DNA from: Ruminococcaceae bacterium UBA7080
GTDB lineage: Bacteria > Bacillota > Clostridia > Oscillospirales > Acutalibacteraceae
Length of the DNA stretch: 64,000 bases
Direction: 5' to 3'
NCBI GenBank assembly: GCA_002493595.1
Contig: DKZG01000002.1
Span: forward strand, 33,489-97,488
Below are positions 60,052 through 64,000 of this stretch, piece after piece. The stretch's first letter is position 1, and every line of letters starts with the position of its first letter. The notes below the pieces were generated by a model that searched no databases, was not told the origin of the DNA, and saw only the letters and a list, made by a program, of their open reading frames with translations. The position numbers and the translations under genes are program-made.

Positions 60052-61153
60052 TAATGTAAACCTCTTTGATGTTTAGATTTTCGTCAAGAAAGACCAAATC
60101 GGCACATTTTCCCTGTTGGATTGAACCGATTTTGCTGTCTTCCTTAATTGCTTTTGCAGGATTGATTGTGCAGGATTTGAGTGCTGATTTAAAATCAATA
60201 CCAAAGTTGAGCAGATTTTTAAATTCTGTATGCAGATTGGTAATTGACGCAGCAATTGTGCCGTCTGAAAGAGTAGCATATTTGCCGTCTTTTTCAACAA
60301 ATACGCTCTGTCCGCCAAGCTCAAATTCGCCGCAGCCAAGTCCGGCAGCCCTCATGGAGTCGCTGATGGTTATAGCTCTGTCTTCACCCAAAATTTTAAA
60401 AGTGTTTCTTAAAACAGCAGGGCAAATATGACCGCCGTCGCAAATAAGTTCACACATCACCCGTTCATCATCAAGCATGGTGCCTGCAATTCCCGCCTCG
60501 CGGTGCGTCATAGGTGTCATGGCATTGAAAAGGTGCGTGGCATGGCGCACACCCCGGTTAACTGCATTTTTGCACTCAAGTGCGTTTGCATTTGAATGAC
60601 CTATGGATACAGTACATCTTTGGCTTGCAAATTTTATAAAATCACAGCTGTCAAAGGCTTCAGGTGCAATGGTAATTAATTTAATCATATGGTTGCTGTT
60701 TTTATAAAGCTTATCGAATTCATCAATTGTGCCTTCGCGAATATAGTCGGCATTTTGAGCGCCCTTTTTGCTTGATGCAATAAACGGTCCTTCAAGATTA
60801 ATTCCTGCAATTTTTGATTTTTTGCTCTTGTAATCGGATAGTACTTTAATAATTTCAAAAAGCTTTTCTGTGCCGAGTGTCATGGTAGTTGGGCAGAAAG
60901 AGGTTACACCGTGCTTTGCAAGCTCTGACGTCATTTTATCAAGGCTTATGGAATCGGCGTCACCGGCATCGCCGCCGCCGCAGCCGTGAATATGAATGTC
61001 GACAAAGCCCGGAATAAGAATGAAATCGCTCATATCTCGGCCTTCACCGTTTAATATGCCTATTTGTTTAATCAGTCCGTTTTCGACTTCAATATCACCA
61101 AATTCTTTTTCGAAGAATTCATTATAAAAGGTACAGTTTTTAAAAATCATCAT
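60035..61153 (-). CDS. nagA: N-acetylglucosamine-6-phosphate deacetylase
   Basis: A 372-residue amidohydrolase that gives glucosamine-6-phosphate and acetate, used for amino sugars from cell wall or host glycans. Metal and catalytic elements: PGFVDIHIHGCGGGDAGD, the metal Glu in GINLEGPFI, VSIGHSNAN, ATHLFNAMTPMTHREAG, ITISDSMRAAG (catalytic Asp) and the final GKCADLVFLDENL. No nagB or NAG transporter is near. It overlaps dusB by 4 bases. Confidence 0.95.
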   Translation of the reverse strand: MMIFKNCTFYNEFFEKEFGDIEVENGLIKQIGILNGEGRDMSDFILIPGFVDIHIHGCGGGDAGDADSISLDKMTSELAKHGVTSFCPTTMTLGTEKLFEIIKVLSDYKSKKSKIAGINLEGPFIASSKKGAQNADYIREGTIDEFDKLYKNSNHMIKLITIAPEAFDSCDFIKFASQRCTVSIGHSNANALECKNAVNRGVRHATHLFNAMTPMTHREAGIAGTMLDDERVMCELICDGGHICPAVLRNTFKILGEDRAITISDSMRAAGLGCGEFELGGQSVFVEKDGKYATLSDGTIAASITNLHTEFKNLLNFGIDFKSALKSCTINPAKAIKEDSKIGSIQQGKCADLVFLDENLNIKEVYINGILA

Positions 61154-62115
61154 TCATTTTCCTTTACAATTCTGTAAGCCAGTTCCTGCAGCTGTTCAAA
61201 TTTCTCAATTTGACTGATTTCACGTCTGAAAGCCGCTCCTCCGCGAAGCCCCTTCGTATAGTAGGCAGCATGGTGCCTTGCTTCGCGCATAGCTGTATAT
61301 TCGCCTTTATAGTCAATTATTTTTTGAATATGTTTAAGCATTACAAGCATTTTTTCACTTATCCCTGCATCGGGAAGTACCCTGCATTCACCCAGATATG
61401 CGTTAAGCTTTTGAAACAGCCATGGATTTCCGAGTGCACCCCTGCCGATCATTATTGCATCGCAGTTGGTTTTTTCAAACATCATTGCAGCTGACTGCTC
61501 GTCGATAATATCTCCATTGCCGACAACAGGAATGGATACAGCTTTCTTAACTTGTGCAATGATAGCATAGTCAACCTTGCCTGAATACATTTGCTTTCGC
61601 GTTCTGCCATGAACAGTTATTGCTGCTGCACCGTTTTTTTCGGCGATTTCAGCGAATGCAACAGCGTTTACCGTATCATCATCCCATCCCTTTCGGAATT
61701 TAACTGTAACCGGGATATCAACTGCATTGGATACAGCCTTTATAATTTCTCCGGCCAAATCGGGATTTTTCATCAAGCTTGCGCCTCCACCGTTCATTGC
61801 TATTTTCGGTGCAGGGCAGCCCATATTGATGTCAATAATCTGAGGCGAGAATTCAAGAGATTTTTGTGCTGCTTCTGCCATGATTTCAGGATGATCACCA
61901 AATAGCTGAATACCGGCCGGCTTTTCTGTTTGGCCGAGATGTAAAAGCGCACGGCTTTTTTTGTCACCCATAGTGAAACCCTTGGCAGATACCATTTCAC
62001 TTACTGTATATCCTGCACCATAACTTATGCACAGCTCGCGAAAAGCCCTGTCAGCAATTCCCGCCATAGGTGCAAGGCAAATTCCGTTTTTAATTTCAAC
62101 GTTCTTTATTTTCAT
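61150..62115 (-). CDS. dusB: tRNA-dihydrouridine synthase
   Basis: A 321-residue flavoenzyme that reduces uridines in tRNA. Motifs are LAPMAGIADRAFRELC, MVSAKG, DINMGCPAPKIAMNGGGASLM with the catalytic Cys, VTVKFRKGWDD, AAITVHGRTRKQMYSG and IPVVGNGDI. ATG 62115 gives the family start MKIKNVEIKN and has AAGGA upstream; the ATG at 62148 would add 11 unlikely residues. It leads the dusB-nagA-trmL operon. Confidence 0.94.
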   Translation of the reverse strand: MKIKNVEIKNGICLAPMAGIADRAFRELCISYGAGYTVSEMVSAKGFTMGDKKSRALLHLGQTEKPAGIQLFGDHPEIMAEAAQKSLEFSPQIIDINMGCPAPKIAMNGGGASLMKNPDLAGEIIKAVSNAVDIPVTVKFRKGWDDDTVNAVAFAEIAEKNGAAAITVHGRTRKQMYSGKVDYAIIAQVKKAVSIPVVGNGDIIDEQSAAMMFEKTNCDAIMIGRGALGNPWLFQKLNAYLGECRVLPDAGISEKMLVMLKHIQKIIDYKGEYTAMREARHHAAYYTKGLRGGAAFRREISQIEKFEQLQELAYRIVKENE

Positions 62116-62153
62116 ATTATATAATTCCTTATTATATAATTTTTCCATTGCCT

Positions 62154-62182
62154 ATACTATCACAAATTGATTATAAAAGCAA
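62154..62182 (-). promoter_or_regulatory. Possible sigma-A promoter of dusB
   Basis: Minus strand: TTGCTT (62182-62177), a 17-base spacer and TAGTAT (62159-62154), about 40 bases before the chosen start. Confidence 0.4.
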
Positions 62183-62271
62183 TTGGATTAAATCTTAGGT
62201 TGCATTTTAAGTATAATTTTGTTAATATTTTTATTAGGTTAAAGTCGGATAGAAATAAAAGGATGTTAGCT

Positions 62272-63543
62272 ATGTTTGTTGATATTGCGAAAATAAAGAT
62301 AAAAGCGGGTGACGGCGGAGCAGGTGCCGTTGCCTTTCACAGAGAAAAATATGTTGCAGCAGGCGGACCTGATGGCGGCGACGGCGGCAAGGGCGGAGAT
62401 GTTGTTTTTGTTGTTGATGATAATCTTGCAACGCTGGCAGATTTCAGATATAAAAGAAAATATGCAGCCAAAAACGGCGAAAACGGCCGAGGCTCACGTC
62501 AGTACGGCAAAAAGGCACCTGATCTTGAAATAAGGGTGCCCAGAGGAACAGTGATTCGTGAGGCCAATTCGGGTGCAGTTATGGCGGATATGAGCAAAAC
62601 GGACAGGTTTATTGCCGCTAAGGGCGGCAAAGGCGGCTGGGGAAATATGCATTTTGCAACACCTACACGGCAGGTTCCCAGGTTTGCAAAACCGGGTGTA
62701 CCAGGTGAGGAATGGGAGGTATCTCTTGAGCTGAAACTTTTGGCAGATGTAGGACTGTTAGGCTATCCTAGCGTTGGAAAATCAAGCCTTATTTCAGTTG
62801 TGAGTCAGGCGAAGCCTAAAATCGGCGATTATCATTTTACCACTCTTGTGCCTAATTTGGGAGTTGTTTCAATGGGAGAGGGCAATTCATTTGTTATTGC
62901 AGATATTCCCGGTCTTATTGAGGGTGCCAGTGAGGGTATTGGCTTGGGGCATGCGTTTTTGCGGCACGTTGAGCGCTGCAGACTGCTTGTGCATATTGTA
63001 GATGTAAGCGGACATGAAGGCAGAAATCCCATTGAGGATTTTGAAAAAATAAATGAAGAGCTTGTAAAATTCAATCCGCAACTTGCCGAACAGCCTCAGA
63101 TTGTTGCCGGAAATAAGATAGATATGGCTGAGCCTGAACAGATAGAGGAATTTAAGAGCTATGTTGAGAAAAAGGGTTACGAGTATTATTCAATTTGTGC
63201 ACCGATTCTTGAGGGTACGCAGGAGCTGATGAATGCTGTGTGGAAAAAGCTTAAAACTTTGCCCCCGATTAAAGAGTATGAAGCAGAGGAAATTCCTTTT
63301 GAGTCAATCATTAAGGATGATAAGGGCTTTAAGATTACTGTTGAGGATGATAACTATTATATCGTTGAGGCAAGCTGGTTTCCCAAGGTTCTTAAGGGAA
63401 TTGATGTTGAGGATTATGAGGCGCTGCAGTATATGCAGAGAGTTCTTGAAAAAAGCGGAATATTTGATGCCCTGAGAGAGAAAGGAATTCAGGAGGGGGA
63501 CATCGTTTCAATATACGATATTGAGTTTGAATATGTGCCGTAA
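62272..63543 (+). CDS. obgE: GTPase Obg
   Basis: A 423-residue ribosome-assembly and stress GTPase. The glycine-rich Obg domain (about 1-158) begins MFVDIAKIKIKAGDGGAGAVAF; the G domain has GYPSVGKSSLI (G1), DIPGLIEGASEG (G3) and GNKIDM (G4); a C-terminal OCT domain (about 345-423) follows. ATG 62272 has AAAAGGATG 6 bases upstream; the reading frame is open to 62167 but that part is not protein-like. It is followed after 10 bases by mrnC. Confidence 0.97.
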   Translation: MFVDIAKIKIKAGDGGAGAVAFHREKYVAAGGPDGGDGGKGGDVVFVVDDNLATLADFRYKRKYAAKNGENGRGSRQYGKKAPDLEIRVPRGTVIREANSGAVMADMSKTDRFIAAKGGKGGWGNMHFATPTRQVPRFAKPGVPGEEWEVSLELKLLADVGLLGYPSVGKSSLISVVSQAKPKIGDYHFTTLVPNLGVVSMGEGNSFVIADIPGLIEGASEGIGLGHAFLRHVERCRLLVHIVDVSGHEGRNPIEDFEKINEELVKFNPQLAEQPQIVAGNKIDMAEPEQIEEFKSYVEKKGYEYYSICAPILEGTQELMNAVWKKLKTLPPIKEYEAEEIPFESIIKDDKGFKITVEDDNYYIVEASWFPKVLKGIDVEDYEALQYMQRVLEKSGIFDALREKGIQEGDIVSIYDIEFEYVP

Positions 63544-63553
63544 TGGGAGTGCT

Positions 63554-63940
63554 ATGAGATTTATTGATAAAAACGTTAATGCTAAGCAGTTAAGTCCGCT
63601 TAATTTGGCATTTATCGGTGATTGTATTTATGAGATAATGGTGCGTGAAATGCTGGTTACACAGGCAAACAGGCCTGTTAATGATTTGCACCGTGAAAGT
63701 ATAAAATTTGTATCCGCTAAGGCTCAGACAGCTGCCTTTGAAAAAATTAGAGACTGTTTGACTGACGAAGAAACAACTGTCTATAAAAGAGGTCGCAATG
63801 CGAAAGTGGGGCATTCACCAAAGAGTGCAACCGAGGGAGAGTATCATTGTGCTACAGGAGTAGAAGCTCTGTTCGGTTATTTGTATCTTACCGAACAGAC
63901 AGATAGGATAAAAGAACTGTTTTCGAAAATTAATGCTTGA
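63554..63940 (+). CDS. mrnC: Mini-ribonuclease 3
   Basis: A 128-residue RNase III catalytic domain without a double-stranded-RNA binding domain, the Mini-III type that matures 23S rRNA in Firmicutes. Signature: LAFIGDCIYEIMVREML (metal Asp/Glu), DLHRESIKFVSAKAQ, YKRGRNAK and ATGVEALFGYLYL (second metal Glu). ATG 63554 has GGGAG upstream. It usually follows cysS; here it is beside obgE. Its stop codon falls within the -35 box of the tRNA promoter. Confidence 0.95.
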   Translation: MRFIDKNVNAKQLSPLNLAFIGDCIYEIMVREMLVTQANRPVNDLHRESIKFVSAKAQTAAFEKIRDCLTDEETTVYKRGRNAKVGHSPKSATEGEYHCATGVEALFGYLYLTEQTDRIKELFSKINA

Positions 63941-63965
63941 CAAATCAGTACAAGTATTATATAAT
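63937..63965 (+). promoter_or_regulatory. Perfect consensus sigma-A promoter for the tRNA gene
   Basis: TTGACA, exactly 17 bases, then TATAAT. The mrnC stop (TGA) overlaps the -35. The tRNA begins 14 bases after the -10, so the primary transcript has a leader of only about 7 bases. Such strength fits a stable-RNA gene. Confidence 0.9.
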
Positions 63966-63978
63966 AAATCCTGCTAAT

Positions 63979-64000
63979 GGGAGCATAGCTCAGCTGGGAG
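63979..64000 (+). tRNA. 5' end of a tRNA gene, cut by the window edge
   Basis: GGGAGCA is followed by TA and GCTCAGCTGGGAG, the acceptor 5' strand, the spacer and the D-arm of a tRNA. The anticodon is outside the window, so the amino acid cannot be told. More tRNA genes may follow. Confidence 0.85.

Noticed and set aside
1..64000. Mobile elements, prophage, CRISPR arrays or defence islands.
   Set aside because: No transposase, integrase, terminase, Cas or restriction genes and no regularly spaced repeats were seen. Composition and gene types look like uniform core chromosome.

Overview
The window comes from a low-GC, Gram-positive, spore-forming member of the Clostridia, most like the gut or rumen Ruminococcaceae/Oscillospirales group. 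The evidence is clear Shine-Dalgarno sites, sigma-A promoters and U-tailed intrinsic terminators, spore genes (an alpha/beta SASP, yqfC, yqfD), a two-gene SufC/SufB-type Fe-S system, a fructose PTS with a Ser46-bearing HPr, and many genes for breaking down plant or host glycans. It reads as ordinary chromosome: I see no prophage, transposase, integrase, CRISPR array or rRNA.

Layout. 1-6.3 kb (minus strand): a partial CNNM/CBS transporter-like protein, a radical SAM protein, a LacZ-type GH2 beta-galactosidase and an undecaprenyl-phosphate sugar transferase. 6.4-9.9 kb (plus): a lipoprotein and secA. 10-13.5 kb (minus): asnB, a nitroreductase and a membrane GDPD phosphodiesterase. 13.7-20.6 kb (mostly plus): a membrane-bound XRE regulator with a DUF4097 partner, a gutted amidohydrolase (minus), yqfC-yqfD, then uxuA, a UxuB-type SDR and a GH30 glycosidase. 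20.6-33 kb (minus): an Amidase_6 protein, hisS-aspS-HD phosphohydrolase, mreBCD-PBP2 with mgsA, a PdaA-like deacetylase, and prfB-mgtC. 33-39.8 kb (plus): a RING-like/DUF2628 membrane protein, galU, a divergent ThyX-like protein, a CPBP protease and tadA, then an ECF sigma factor with a membrane beta-propeller protein. 39.9-43.1 kb: the SASP gene, a Gfo/Idh/MocA oxidoreductase and the SufC/SufB pair. 43.1-58 kb: three sugar loci, namely GH36 alpha-galactosidase with an AraC regulator, a phosphoesterase and a GPH transporter; fruK-fruA-ptsH-ptsI; and a GPH transporter with a GH2 glycosidase. 58-64 kb: corA, ogt, trmL, nagA, dusB, obgE, mrnC and the 5' end of a tRNA gene with a perfect consensus promoter.

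How the genes work together. Galactosides, hexuronates, fructose and amino sugars (nagA) are imported and cleaved into glycolysis, with mgsA as the methylglyoxal overflow branch. The mre/PBP2 operon, the deacetylase, sugar transferase and secA serve the envelope. The hisS-aspS, dusB, trmL, tadA, prfB, obgE and mrnC genes serve translation and RNA maturation.

The points most worth a second look are the ThyX-like protein that seems to have lost the RHR motif, the sigma factor paired with a membrane beta-propeller that may be its anti-sigma factor, an amidohydrolase lacking its whole catalytic barrel, and a 21-bp leader hairpin in front of the SASP gene whose only deviations are G-U wobbles on the mRNA strand. 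I did not find a system that I can defend as wholly new.
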